This document shows, piece by piece, positions 33,406 to 44,790 of a DNA stretch of 64,000 nucleotides. Origin of the DNA: Lichtheimia corymbifera B2541. Taxonomy: Eukaryota > Mucoromycota > Mucoromycetes > Mucorales > Lichtheimiaceae. The position numbers were made by a program, and so were the translations under genes. The notes beneath the pieces were generated by a model. That model worked only from the letters and a program-made list of their open reading frames with translations, was not told where the DNA came from and ran no database searches. Positions within the stretch are counted from its first letter, which is position 1. Each line of letters opens with the position of its first letter. Location of the stretch: the NCBI GenBank assembly GCA_000697475.1, contig JNEU01001062.1, positions 186,001 through 250,000 of the forward strand, in the 5' to 3' direction.

Positions 33406-35274
33406 ATGACAACGACGTTTTCTATTCGCAAGACTACTGCTGCTGCTGGTGCTGCTTCCCACAAGTGCAAGTATATCAAGCCCCGTGCCATCCAATCACC
33501 TGCCGCCTTACCGTTGCACACCTCACTGCCTCCTTCTCCGCCGCATAAACAGCAGCAAATACAACATCATCCAACAGCATCCTCGGTCGATAGTACTCTC
33601 AGCACAAATAGTAGAGATGTCATTGTAGGCGATCAATGGCTTGTCCTATCAAGAATAGGCGAAGGCTCTTTTGGTGAAGTATTCGAAGGTATATACAATA
33701 CCATCTTTATATCATCATCATCATCAGCTGATTTTCTTATTATAGCCGAGGACATTGACACCCATCGACACTATGCCATCAAGCGTGAACCACTTGACAC
33801 ACCTTTTTCTCAGTTACGACATGAAAGCATCATGTATGATGTATTAACAGGTGGTCGTAAGTGTTGTCTACTACTACTACTACTACAGCCATGATGGTAA
33901 CACATGTTATGCTGTATAATAGCTGGTATTCCCCAATGCCTGTGGTATGGCGAGCACGATGACTTTGCATGCATTGTGATAGATCTCCTGGGATCCAGTT
34001 TATCACAATTACGCGAGACAGTTGCTTACATGTCCATTGACACCGTAGTTGACCTTGGTTGCCAAATGGTAAATAGGATAATATCCAATAATTACTATAC
34101 TTGTCATACTCACACGCATCTAAATTAGGTTACCATCCTGGAACATATCCACAATCGAGGCGTGGTGTATCGCGACGTGAAACCAGACAACTTTTTATTC
34201 CCTTCAAACTGCCATTTGCCAACAACTACAAGCGTTGCTTCATGTGCCGATGTCTTTGACACCAACAACATTCCTCAGTTGAGCGTGGTTGACTTTGGTC
34301 TAGCAACATGGTGGCGTAATCCACAAACGCAAAAGCCATATCCGCAAAGCAAACGCCGTATCAAACACAAAACAGGGACAGCACGTTATGCGTCACTCAA
34401 TGTGCATCGAGGCAAAGTGCATGCTCGTCGTGATGATCTTGAAAGTCTCGGCTATCTATTGTTGGATCTACTCATCGGTACATTGCCATGGACTGGAATT
34501 CAAGCAAAGAGCTCTAAAGCTGGATGGGATCGTATGCGTGAGCTCAAAGAAAATACCGACCTTAGAGACCTCTGTGCTGGATTGCCACGTGGTTTACTTG
34601 AATTTGTTGCCTATACAAGAAGTCTTCATTTTGCCGACACGCCTGACTACGATTATCTGAGACGAATGTTACGTGAATCGATTGGTCATGGTGAACTTGC
34701 AAAGTCAGTACCAGAAAAGTCTCCATCGTCTCCATCGCACCATCATCAACGACATGTAAAAGGTGGTGGTGGTACAACGACGAGTACAGCAGCTGAGGAA
34801 GGCGTATTTGTCATGGATGATCTTGCACATGAACTGTCTGCAGTCGATATTCAACAACCCAATTATCGGCAAGGACGACGAAGACGAAGAAATAGTAGCA
34901 ACAATCATCGAAAACGTTCCACTAGCAAAGGCAGTTTACATCACAATACACCCAGACGTGGAAACAACAATGCGCCAACTACGACGACACCACCATCGCC
35001 ACCCTCTCCATGTTCCATCTCTGCTGGTACTACTGGTGGTAGTAGTAAGCATCAACAACAACAACATGCACAACGTAAGAAACATGGTGGTTCTTTGGTG
35101 GGTTGGAATACGCACAAAAGTTCACGAGTAGCAGCATCTGCGGTGTCAAAACAAAAAGTGGAAGAGGAGACAGCAGCTCCTATGGAGGATGAATGGAACA
35201 AGATGATGCTATGGGGAGAAAAGCAAGCCTGGGGACAACAGGATCAACGCCAACAGCCTCCTCCATGGTTATAG
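33406..35274 (+). CDS. Casein kinase 1 family protein kinase
   Basis: Ser/Thr kinase of the CK1 group. Four exons (33406-33688, 33746-33856, 33923-34068, 34129-35274) give 561 residues. A disordered N-terminal extension of about 75 residues precedes the kinase domain. Motifs in order: glycine loop IGEGSFGEVFEA, AIKRE lysine, GGPGIP at the spliced exon 2/3 joint (typical CK1), LLGSSLSQL, catalytic loop YRDVKPDNFLF (Tyr in place of the usual His), VVDFGLATWW, and the CK1-specific GTARYASLNVHRG and RRDDLESLGY. Between the catalytic loop and DFG there is an insertion of about 25 residues (NCHLPTTTSVASCADVFDTN). The C-terminal 190 residues are low complexity (His, Thr, Arg and Gln runs). No palmitoylation Cys pair at the C terminus is seen, so plasma-membrane anchoring like yeast Yck is not indicated. 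Confidence 0.93.
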
Positions 35275-35438
35275 CTTTATCCTTGTCTGTGTGTAATACC
35301 CCAATGATGATGAGGTGTGTGGGAATTCCGAGTAGGTGCATCGAATAAGCATTTCACACAGTTCTTTCTACTACATCTCCTTGGAATAAAAATCAATTCT
35401 TTGTCCCTTTTTTCTCTTTCTTTATCATCACCGCTACT

Positions 35439-37088
35439 ATGCTTCTTGCTTCATCAACCAAATCATCGCTTCAATTACTCGCTCGCAAATGCTTTTCGAC
35501 ATCAGCCTTTCGTGCTTCAGCGCTTTCCAATACCTATGTCAAATATGATTGGGAGGATCCTTTCAACTTGGAATCCATGCTTACTGAGGAAGAACGCATC
35601 ATGAGGTATAATAAAGCGTGATGATCACCACCTTCATACCATCCTTATGTTTCATCTACCAGAGGCACAGCTCGTAATTACAGCCAAAACAAATTGTTGC
35701 CACGCGTTGTGGATGCTTTTCGAAATGAGAGTAAGCTCAAGACTGCTATACTACCATTCATAATACTTCACTGATACCATAATAATGGTAGAGTTTGATA
35801 GGCAGATACTGGCAGAGATGGGTGAACTTGGACTATTGGGAGCTACCATTGATGGCTATGGATGTGCAGGTGCATCATCGGTTGCTTATGGACTTGTTGC
35901 CCGTGAGATTGAAAGGCACGTATAGCTCGATGATGACGTTTGATTGATAGATAGGAGAAACTAAAAATCATGCATGGAATTATGCAGGGTGGATTCGGGA
36001 TATCGCTCGGCCTTGTCAGTTGTCTCATCGTTAGTGATGCACCCCATTTGGGCTTATGGTACCGAGGAGCAAAAAAACAAGTATCTACCTGGCTTAGGTA
36101 AAGCTATACGACCCCTCATGCTATGCTGCATTGCTGATCTCTTCCTGTGTGATTTCCTTTATGTCCGCATCTTACGCCTATGCAGCCAAAGGAACTACCA
36201 TTTGCAGTTTTGGATTGACTGAACCTAACCACGGCTCTGATCCCAGTGGAATGGAAACTACAGCACGCAAAGAGGGCGATACCTATGTACTCAATGGTAG
36301 CAAATCCTGGATTACATTGGCTCCTATTGCTGACATTATATTGATCTGGGCTAAAAATTTGGATGAGGATGGTGCTGTGCGTGGTTTCATTGTTGACAGG
36401 GCAAGTAGTAGTAAGATGCGCTTTCGTACATTATATGCTAATCCACCCTCGATGATGCAGAATACTCCTGGTATTGAGACACCTGTCATTCAAGGCAAAC
36501 TCTCGCTTCGAGCATCGATCACTGGCATGGTTATGATGGATGAGGTGCGTGTGCCAGCAGAAAACATGTTGCCCGGTGCCAAAGGTTTACGGGGTCCATT
36601 TGGATGTTTGAACAATGCAAGATTTGGGATTGCATGGGGAGCACTTGGTGCAGCCGAAGCATGTTTGAGTACTGCAAGAGACTACACAATGCAACGTACC
36701 CAATTTGGCCGACCTTTGGCAAGCAATCAATTGATCCAAAAGAAACTTGCAAATGCACACAGCGAGGTAATCCATCATCGTTTAAAAAGCTAATCAAGTA
36801 TCTAAGATTGCACTTGGGCTCCAAGGTTGTTTGCAAGTTGGAAGACTCAAGGATCAAGGCAAAGCCGCTCCTCAAATGATTTCTTTGTTGAAGCGTAATA
36901 ATACCATCAAAGCATTACAAATCGCCAATGAATGCCGTGAAATGCTAGGTGGCAATGGGGTCGTCGATGAATATCATGTCATGCGTCACGCTTGTAATCT
37001 TCAATCTTTGGTCACGTATGAAGGAACATCAGATATACATGCCCTTATTCTCGGCAAGAGTATTACCGGCATCAACGCTTTTTACTGA
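35439..37088 (+). CDS. GCDH: Glutaryl-CoA dehydrogenase, mitochondrial
   Basis: Flavin-dependent acyl-CoA dehydrogenase that oxidises and decarboxylates glutaryl-CoA to crotonyl-CoA in lysine/tryptophan breakdown. Seven exons, about 420 residues. The N terminus ([27 protein letters not shown]) is a clear mitochondrial presequence. Family-specific stretches: [85 protein letters not shown] and REMLGGNGV. The catalytic base Glu lies in [14 protein letters not shown]. Two introns require GC donors: 35916 (gcacgt) and 36401-36460 (gcaagt). The second is exactly 60 nt with no stop, so the unspliced frame stays open; family alignment (VDR joined to NTPGIETP) shows it should be removed. There is no nearby lysine-catabolism partner. 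Confidence 0.94.
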
Positions 37089-38982
37089 AGGATGAAAAAT
37101 AAATATGGAAGTTGTTCCGATTCGCTGCTACAATTTCGACTTGTGTTCATGTGATCCGAAAATGCGGCGGCCCAAAGCGAAATAAGCGGATCATTAATTG
37201 GGAGGGTGAGTTACCGCCACCCACCATCCTTGTTTCACCCATGTTGCTATGCTGATTACGTACAGGCAAACCCTGATAGACCCTTTACTTTCCCTCGCAT
37301 CCCATATACATACACACATAATGTTATCCATCAACAAAGTTTACCTTACATGCATATATTATGCCATAAGACTATAAAACCTATGATCCATCATCACTGG
37401 CATGATGATAAGAATGTCAATTGTAGCTAGAGATCACTATACCATGTTCCAATAGAATGCCTAGAAAAACAATAATTGTATTCCTCTTCCACGAGGCCCC
37501 GCCGCTCAAGCGGGGTGGGATGATGCGATGCCCCAGGAATTCCTTTTTGGTTACGGGAAGATTGGGAACCACCCAACAAAACGCCATGAGTTTGATGATG
37601 CAAACACCCAGCGTTCTGGGTAGGAAAAAAGTGGGAATATAGCGTTATTCAATGCTGCTGTATAGTCTTTACGCTCAGCAATATACACCTCCCATCCCCA
37701 TTCATGCTACCATGGTTGGACATGTACAGCATTATTTTGTCAACATAGTAGCGCACTGACATTGTTTAAATAATGAAACCGAAACATGGTATTGCTGTCA
37801 ACCAGGTGCCATATTCCTACTTGCTCCAGATCTTCCCGTTGCCTTTTTTTCCCAACACTGGTATTTCGTCATATGCTGTACACCTTTATCTTGTGCAAGG
37901 ATAAGCACCTTGCCTCACTATTTCATTGCTTTTTCGTTGCATCTACAAAGCAGTGATCCCGTTTTTGATCTGATTTAAACGATCATTAGCACTACAGCTG
38001 AAACATAATGGGTCGATAAGTCTCCCGAGTCAGTGGATGTGAATCGAGAAGTTGCAGCATGACAGCCAAACGATGCACGACCCCGATCGTAACGGCGCAT
38101 TTAGCATTGTGCCACATTGTCTTTTGTTTTCTATCAAAGATCCTTCTCTTTGCTTTTAATGTCGATCACACAAGATTGATTTCGCACGGTCATCAATGCC
38201 CCCTGGGGCAAATGTTCCACTCGTATATCATGCATGTCTTCTTTGGACCATCACCATTGAATGAACCCTTTATGCGTGATCAGCATAATAAGAAAATGCA
38301 AATGACTAATGTCAGCATTGACCCAGAACGGAACTAGGTTTGTGCTGGGTGCGTATGGGTGGGAAGAGAGTGAGCGGGGCTTTGTTAGCTGCAGTTTAAA
38401 CGCGGAAGCACAAGGAAAGTTTTTTTTTTCAACATCCAAGAGGTGTAATATAGATGTTGATTTTGACATTTCCCATATTTTGCATATCAATATGCCCACT
38501 TTTGTATCTTCCCATGATATATGGATCGCTTTTGATACTTTTATGTTACTAGCCAAGAAAAATTACTCATATATGGGTCATTTTGCCCACATCAGACACA
38601 AGCTTTGAAACGATTGTAATTCCGCATTTCCCCAGATTTGGTATCACTATTTCGGGAAAGGGCATCCCGCGGAAAGCGTATACCGAATCATGATCCAAGG
38701 AATAGAGCGGTATAATGTGGGGAAACGAGGCCCAGCCTATGAGCTGAGATATGCATGTGGGGAGTTTTTGATGGTGGTTTTTGCGCGGGGAACCCGGGTG
38801 AGTAAGCACGACATAATACAACCCCACCATCACCCTTCTCCACCACCGAGGAGCAGGAACGACAAAAAAATATTGGGATCCAGTCTATTCCTCTTATAAA
38901 AGACAAGGTCTTGTCATCCTATTACCTTTTTTTTCTCTCAATCCCCTCCTCCTCCACCTCCTCCACCAGCACATCTCTTGCC
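37089..38982. other. 1.9 kb intergenic region upstream of the MFS transporter
   Basis: No coding region or RNA gene was recognised. ORFs of 60-100 codons on both strands (about 38059-38608) overlap one another and lack features. A GC-rich imperfect hairpin (ccccgccgctcaagcggggt) sits at about 37498-37517. A TATA element, ttataaaa (38894-38901), lies about 85 bp before the transporter start codon and is the likely core promoter. Confidence 0.45.
38894..38901 (+). promoter_or_regulatory. TATA box of the MFS transporter gene
   Basis: ttataaaa about 85 bp before the ATG, followed by a C/T-rich leader (cccctcctcctccacctcct). Confidence 0.5.
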
Positions 38983-40911
38983 ATGGCTGTCGTTGAAAAA
39001 GATCAAGAGATCGGCCACATTGATATGGATGCCGTATCTCAAGCAAGCAGCCATCATTCTCAATACCGTAACAATTTGGATCTTACTGAAGAAGAAAAAC
39101 TTGTCGAGAAGCGCCTGGTGCGTAAACTCGATTATCGTCTCATGCTTTGGGCGTAAGTCATTATATTCATTTCACCTTGAAGAATAAGAAAACTCAATAG
39201 AAAATGGGTCATTTAGTTTCCTTGCTTACTGGGCTAACGGCTTGGATCGTAACAATATGCGTATGTATTTTGACATTTACGCTTGTAGTAATAGGGATGC
39301 CGATACTAACACCATCCTTTTCGTTTCATACAGCCAATGCTTATACGACCGGTATGAAAGAAGAACTTGATCTCGACAGCAGTGCATACAACTGGGCTAT
39401 CACTATGTTCTTCATTGGCTATGTCATGTGAGTCCTCCCCTCGCTATTCCAGCTTTGCCTCATAAACTTGTTACTTATTCAGCTATCATCTAGTTTGCAA
39501 ATTCCCGCTAACGTCGTCATTACCCGAGTACGTCCTGCCATCATGTTGCCACTTGTCGTGACTCTTTGGGGTGCTGTTGTTTGTTTCATGGCCCTTGTCA
39601 AGAACCACAGCGCACTCTATGGTTTGCGTATCGTCCTCGGTTTCACTGAAGCTGTATGTATCACTTGTAAATCATCTATCCCCTACCCAATAACAACTCA
39701 CACCATCCATCTATAGCCCTTCTATCCTGGCATGGTTTACTTGCTCGGTAACTGGTACACTCGTCAAGAATTAGGCTCTCGCACTGCCTTTTTCGTTGCT
39801 GGATCTCAATGTAAGCCTATTTGCCCATATTTATTTTACCATGCCGATTTGTAACCTTCTATTATAATATAGTCTCTGGTGCATTTTCCGGTCTTATTTC
39901 AGGATCCATTTCTCAAACTTTGGATGGCGCAGCTGGCATGCGAGGCTGGAAATGGCTCTTCATTATTGAAGGTCTCATTGGTGTTGTTATTGGCCTTATG
40001 GGCTTCTTCCTTATTCCTGACTATCCACACAACACTCGCTTTATCAAGGATGATGAACGCCGAGTCGCCATCAAACGTTTGGAGCGTCAAGGCAAGAAGG
40101 TCATTGCCACTGGTCTCAACTTGCAAACCTTGCGCAACATTGCAACCACGCCCTATGTGTACTTGTTCATTCTTATCTTCACCTGCATGCAACTTGGAAT
40201 GGGTATCCTTCAGCAATTTGCTATTATCCTCAAGGAGATGGGCTACGAGGCTTCCTTCGCTAACTATATGACTGTGCCCGTTTGGTGCTTTGCTGCGTAA
40301 GTACATACAAGCATGATCCCTTCTCAAAAAGTTGTATGTAGCTAACAATGAGACCATAGCATTGTCATTGTCACCCAAGGCTATCTCTCTGACAAATATG
40401 GCCATCGTCACTGGCACATTCAAGCTGGTGCCGTGTGGACCTTGATTTGGTACATTTTATTGGTGGCTGTCAACAATGGTCATGTACCCACCCCATTGTT
40501 GTTCGTCTGTGTCTACATGGTGGTTCCTGTTCTCGGTATCTCTCCCATCATGATGACCTGGAACAATGAAATCCATCAATGTGATCCTGGTACGTATTTA
40601 GTCGATTGTAGATGCCATGCCTTTTTGGCGTTTTGCTCATCATCCTTTCTTATATTACAGAAACACGTGCCCTTGCTATTGCCATGGTTAACTCGATTGG
40701 TAACCTTGCCCCCAACTTTATCAATGTTGCTGCATGGACCGTCACCCAAGCACCTGCATTCCGCCTCGGAAAGATCGTTACCACCGCTACCACTGCTGCC
40801 ATGATTGTTATGTGTGCCCTTGTCTATATCCTGGAGCGCAACAAAATCTTGCTTCCCAAGGCTCAGCAGCGTATTGAAACTGAGAGCATGGAAAAGAAGG
40901 AAGAACACTAA
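38983..40911 (+). CDS. MFS transporter, anion:cation symporter (Dal5/Tna1-like) family
   Basis: Major-facilitator permease of the fungal anion:cation symporter group, whose members carry allantoate, nicotinate, biotin, pantothenate and similar acids across the plasma membrane. Eight exons, about 480 residues. A cytosolic N terminus ends EKRLVRKLDYRLMLWA, then FLAYWANGLDRNNM, AYNWAITMFFIGYV, a spliced ILQIPANVVITRVRPA, and MVYLLGNWYTRQELGSRTA: the conserved blocks of this family. The second half has IVTQGYLSDKYGHRHWHI and ETRALAIAMVNSIGNLAPN, with about twelve membrane spans overall. The fourth intron boundary is set by frame (acceptor ctag at about 39492). Substrate cannot be told from the sequence. 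A TATA box lies about 85 bp upstream. Confidence 0.9.
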
Positions 40912-41476
40912 AGGATGTTTCTACTACTCACGATCAAAGCTCACTCTCCCAACAACTGTATATTGTAATTTCTACTTGTATTCCTTATCGATTCTGTAAA
41001 TAAACATCACCTGTCTTATAATCGTGTAAATCACCCTTTATATTTTCCATATACCCACTGTGTAAGGATCATAGGCTTTTATTTACTAACAAGGGGAGTA
41101 TAACTTGTAACACAACGCATGTGTGTATTCAAAAGCACCTCGTGCAAAAGTTGTCGGTAACCAACATGTGCATCGAGGATGTCAAAAAGTGATCATGTGT
41201 CACACACTGATCCTGCAATCTCAAGTCCGAACTTGCCACAAAATCCTTGCTTATTAATTTGAAGATGGCTTAACGAGGAAAATAGAACAAACGTATATTT
41301 CACATCATGCAAACGTGGGTGTGATGAATAGATGAAGGATGGGTGGATAAGTGATATTGAGAGAAGCTAGTCAGGTACATTTTATATAGCGGATGCGAAT
41401 GATTTGAGTGGGAACGAGCTTGATGATGCAAAAAGGGAACAAAAAAGAAACAAGTGGGGAGGGAGGGGGAGGGCAT
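40912..41476. other. Convergent 3' intergenic region
   Basis: Between the 3' ends of the MFS and DRE2 genes; only UTR-like sequence was seen. Confidence 0.45.
40999..41004 (+). terminator. AATAAA polyadenylation signal of the MFS gene
   Basis: AATAAA 88 nt after the stop codon. Confidence 0.4.
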
Positions 41477-42556
41477 CTAGATATCAATATCGTCCTTTCC
41501 AAACATGCCACCAAGAACGACCTTTTCACCTGGATTGAATGCTGGCATACCAAGGTAAGGACATGTTGAGCATCGGAAAGCGTCACCCAAAGCACAGCTT
41601 CCACAGCCGCCTGTTGCCTTTGAAGTAGGATCCACATCCACAACATCGTCACTTGAACCATCATCTTCCATCAGATCCAATGATACGACATTTTCAGCTT
41701 CTTCCTCATCCATTTCTGCACGACCACATGTACAGTTCTTGCATGCTTTACGTCGACCACCGGTCATTTCACAATCATCAGGACGTGCCAATGATTCCTT
41801 GCTTGGCTTGATACGATCTTCTTCATCCAACAAGGCTTCATCATCCTCGAGTTCTTCATCATCGTCGTCATTGCCGGAGACAGCCCATACCGTCTTTTTG
41901 GTCTCTTGTTGCTTCTTTTTGCCAAAGTTCAATGTCACCTTTTGGCCAACTTCATAAGCAGGTTTCTTGACAGTGATATAGACCATGCCCAATTTTCCTG
42001 AAAGCGCTTGGACACCTTGTTCTACACGGGCAGCACCCCATGCCTTGATGAATTCGGTCAAATCAGCGTCTGAAAGAGGCAACACTTTTTGAACTTGAAC
42101 ATCCACAAATCCAGTCAACTTGAGTAGCGACACCAATTCAGCTTCTTTGCGTGTAACAGGACATAAATTGGCATTCACAGTGGTGCCATCCAACCAAATG
42201 GGCTCTTGCAATACCAGACTGCCGTTAGCCGTCAATGTGGATAGAAAGCGTGAAAGAATTTGAGGTGTATGAATGCTGATAGGAGGTTCTGCAGTGTTGG
42301 AATAGATCTTGCTATAGGATGCCTTGTTCAAAGGAGCTATCAAAGTGAGGGCATACATATGAGTTACACCCTTTACATACTACAATGAAGAGTGGGATCT
42401 CTCTCTCTCTCAATTACCTTCCGCAACCCGCTCCATGGCTTCAAATGAAGTATTGCCAGCTTCCTTTTCAGCCGATGCCTTGATCTTTTCAAGAGAAGCT
42501 TGATCGGACTTGATAGAAGACACTAGTAGAATGGAATCGTTTGCTGATGCAACCAT
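41477..42556 (-). CDS. DRE2: Fe-S cluster assembly protein Dre2 (anamorsin/CIAPIN1)
   Basis: Electron carrier of the cytosolic Fe-S assembly pathway; it receives electrons from the Tah18 diflavin reductase. Two exons (42556-42418, 42336-41477) give 332 residues. The N-terminal domain is the degenerate methyltransferase-like fold ([20 protein letters not shown] region). An acidic linker ([19 protein letters not shown]) follows. The Fe-S domain has both expected cysteine motifs: the [2Fe-2S] CX8CX2CXC ([17 protein letters not shown]) and the [4Fe-4S] CX2CX7CX2C ([19 protein letters not shown]), then the conserved PAFNPGEKV. The start at 42556 is in a good context (accATGG on the minus strand). 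Confidence 0.96.
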
Positions 42557-43431
42557 GGTTGTTGTGTAGAGAGAAAAGGAAAAGAAAAGAAGATAGAAAA
42601 GACAACGGCGGCGGGTTTGTCAGCAAAAGCAATCAATAAATGATTGGTTCTCAGGTTCCGAGCATCCCATTGACCGAGATCATCTGCTTGATAAACGCAG
42701 GTTGCTGGTGTGAGTGTTATCGCCGGTGCATTCCGTTACCACCAGGGACATTGCTCTTTATCAATATCATTTTCTTTATCACTTTCCATCTAAAAATTGC
42801 ATCCATTCATTCATTATCTATTTCTCCCCTTGTTACCGGGAAACGGTACTTCTTTGTGTCCCATCGTCCTCATTATGCAAATCACATGTGACCTTACATT
42901 ACCGTAGAATAATCAAATCATCCCATTGTTTCATGATTGCCCTGGTATCCAACGCAACAAAACCCCCTCTTTTCTAATCACGGGATTCATGTAATACAGC
43001 CTGGCGATCAGCTGACTTGTTTACTATAAAACACAAACACTATATACCACCACGTTATATACCCTGAGAAATTGCAAATGCTGATCTCATCAAGCTGCAT
43101 AGTAACAACGCCCCCCTTTTCCCCTATGTAACGACACATACAAACAATTATAGGTTCCTTCCATACATCATCAACCATATTTATGAAGAATCTGCAGGTA
43201 CAAAGAAATGAAATGTTATGTACAAATAGCAATATAGAAAGAGGGCATGTGCGTGTGTGAAGTAATAATAATTGTGTGTGGATGTAATAAAAAGGTGGGA
43301 TGTTTGTTGCATGGATGCGAGATGCGGTGTGTGTGCGGGCGTGTGTGGAATGGAATCGGGTGGAAGATTGCGTTAGTAAAGGAAGTGTGATGATGTGTGA
43401 GTGTATCTAAATGTAATTGTGTCTACTATTT
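42557..43431. other. Intergenic between minus-strand genes
   Basis: Promoter of DRE2 and 3' flank of the next gene. GT-rich stretches at about 43249-43350; nothing assignable. Confidence 0.45.
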
Positions 43432-44553
43432 TCATGAAAAAGCTGCTGCTCTTGTCGAAGGTGCAAAATGATCGTAAAATCCACTATCGACTTCTCGAGA
43501 AGGGACCATGTCCTCGACGACCAAATCATCATCATCCTCAGTAACAATAGCATCAGCATCTTCAAAAGGATTGACATACGCCTGTTTTGTCACTTGTTTG
43601 TTTTCTTGGACAGTCATAAGCAATCGATGTTTGAGTTCAGGATCTTCCTCCAGTTCAATACGTGGTTCAAAGGTGCCGTGTAAACCCATACGAAGGCCAT
43701 GGAACACATACATAGCATCTCTTTCAGCATGTCCCAATTTGGATTCACTTTCTAAGCAATGCTCTATGACCTCACGAGCGCGTTCCACAATTTCTTCAAT
43801 GTCGTCGTCATCGTCATCTTGGTGAAACTGCACCAGCGTGCGTCGTCGATGCCAATAATGCTTCATGACATATCTGACGACAAAATGCACCTCCATGCCT
43901 CCTCGACGAAGCACTTGTTGTCCATCACCAATTTGGCCCAGTTGTTGTTCAAGCATATTCAAGAAACGAGAACGAATTTCGCACGTGGGAGGCAACACAA
44001 AGAGAATATAATTGAGCGTGTATAATCGGTGCGTCATCATTTCCCATAATTGTTGGTTGCTATTGCTATTGTTGGCAGGAGGATACCGTTGCTGTTGTGG
44101 TGGTGTGGCGGCAGGTGATAATAGTGCAGCAGGTGTCGGCTGACGAATTGGCGTAATCATCGTCTGTAGTGTTTGCTTTAATCGTGCTGCCATAAAGAAA
44201 GCCCGGTTTTGACATCGTTTGTCGTTGAAAAAGAAAGATCCAAATACATCCGCAAATTCTCCATTTTGTGCTTCTCTTGACATGGCTCGCAAGGTTTCAC
44301 CAAAGCTGTTGGTTGTGGAAGATGTTGTCCTTCCAGCAGCACTAATAGTGCGACTACGTGGCAACGAATGACGAGCCATGTTGCCATAATCAGATTTGGT
44401 ATTACTTGATGGAAGTTCTTCTGACGCCGTGGATGTTCTTGAAGGAGGAGGAGAAGAAGGTGGATTTGGCGACGGCGAACGATGTCGATGTGTAAAGGCC
44501 GATAGCTTTTTAACTGAGCGGACCCTCGAAAGCTTGGATGAAAAGTTGGACAT
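43432..44553 (-). CDS. Unknown fungal protein, 373 aa, single exon
   Basis: ATG at 44553 (MSNFSSKLSRVRSVKKLSAF) to the stop at 43432. The first 100 residues are basic and S/P-rich, then a folded, mostly helical region: NGEFADVFGSFFFNDKRCQN, MAARLKQTLQTMITPIRQ, MTHRLYTLNYILFVLPPTCE, EIVERAREVIEHCLE and ERDAMYVFHGLRMGLHGTFE. A C-terminal acidic tail contains an NPF tripeptide (AYVNPFEDAD), a possible ligand for EH-domain endocytic proteins. No known family was recognised. The frame stays open upstream to an ATG at 44781, but the extra residues are a pyrimidine-rich leader translation (Phe/Leu runs), so 44553 is preferred. It lies downstream of DENND6 on the same strand with about 240 bp between them. 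Confidence 0.8.
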   Translation of the reverse strand: MSNFSSKLSRVRSVKKLSAFTHRHRSPSPNPPSSPPPSRTSTASEELPSSNTKSDYGNMARHSLPRSRTISAAGRTTSSTTNSFGETLRAMSREAQNGEFADVFGSFFFNDKRCQNRAFFMAARLKQTLQTMITPIRQPTPAALLSPAATPPQQQRYPPANNSNSNQQLWEMMTHRLYTLNYILFVLPPTCEIRSRFLNMLEQQLGQIGDGQQVLRRGGMEVHFVVRYVMKHYWHRRRTLVQFHQDDDDDDIEEIVERAREVIEHCLESESKLGHAERDAMYVFHGLRMGLHGTFEPRIELEEDPELKHRLLMTVQENKQVTKQAYVNPFEDADAIVTEDDDDLVVEDMVPSREVDSGFYDHFAPSTRAAAFS

Positions 44554-44790
44554 GATGAAAGGGGTTTTGAAAAAAGAGAAAAGAACACAAAGGATGAAGG
44601 GGGGTTGTTGAGTGAGTGAGTGTGAAAGATGGAAAAAGAAAAAAGGGGGAGACAAAAGAACAAGACAAGAGAGAAAACGGTAAAAAAAGAAACAGATAAC
44701 GAAAAGGTTGTTGGTGCCCTGCCAAAAAAGCCAGCTGGTACACGTTTCCTTGTGCTCAGATGCACCGAATATAGAAAGCATATGTGTCTT

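Noticed and set aside
44554..44781. N-terminal extension of the 43432-44553 protein from an ATG at 44781
   Set aside because: The extra residues are a Phe/Leu/Ser-rich translation of a pyrimidine-rich leader.
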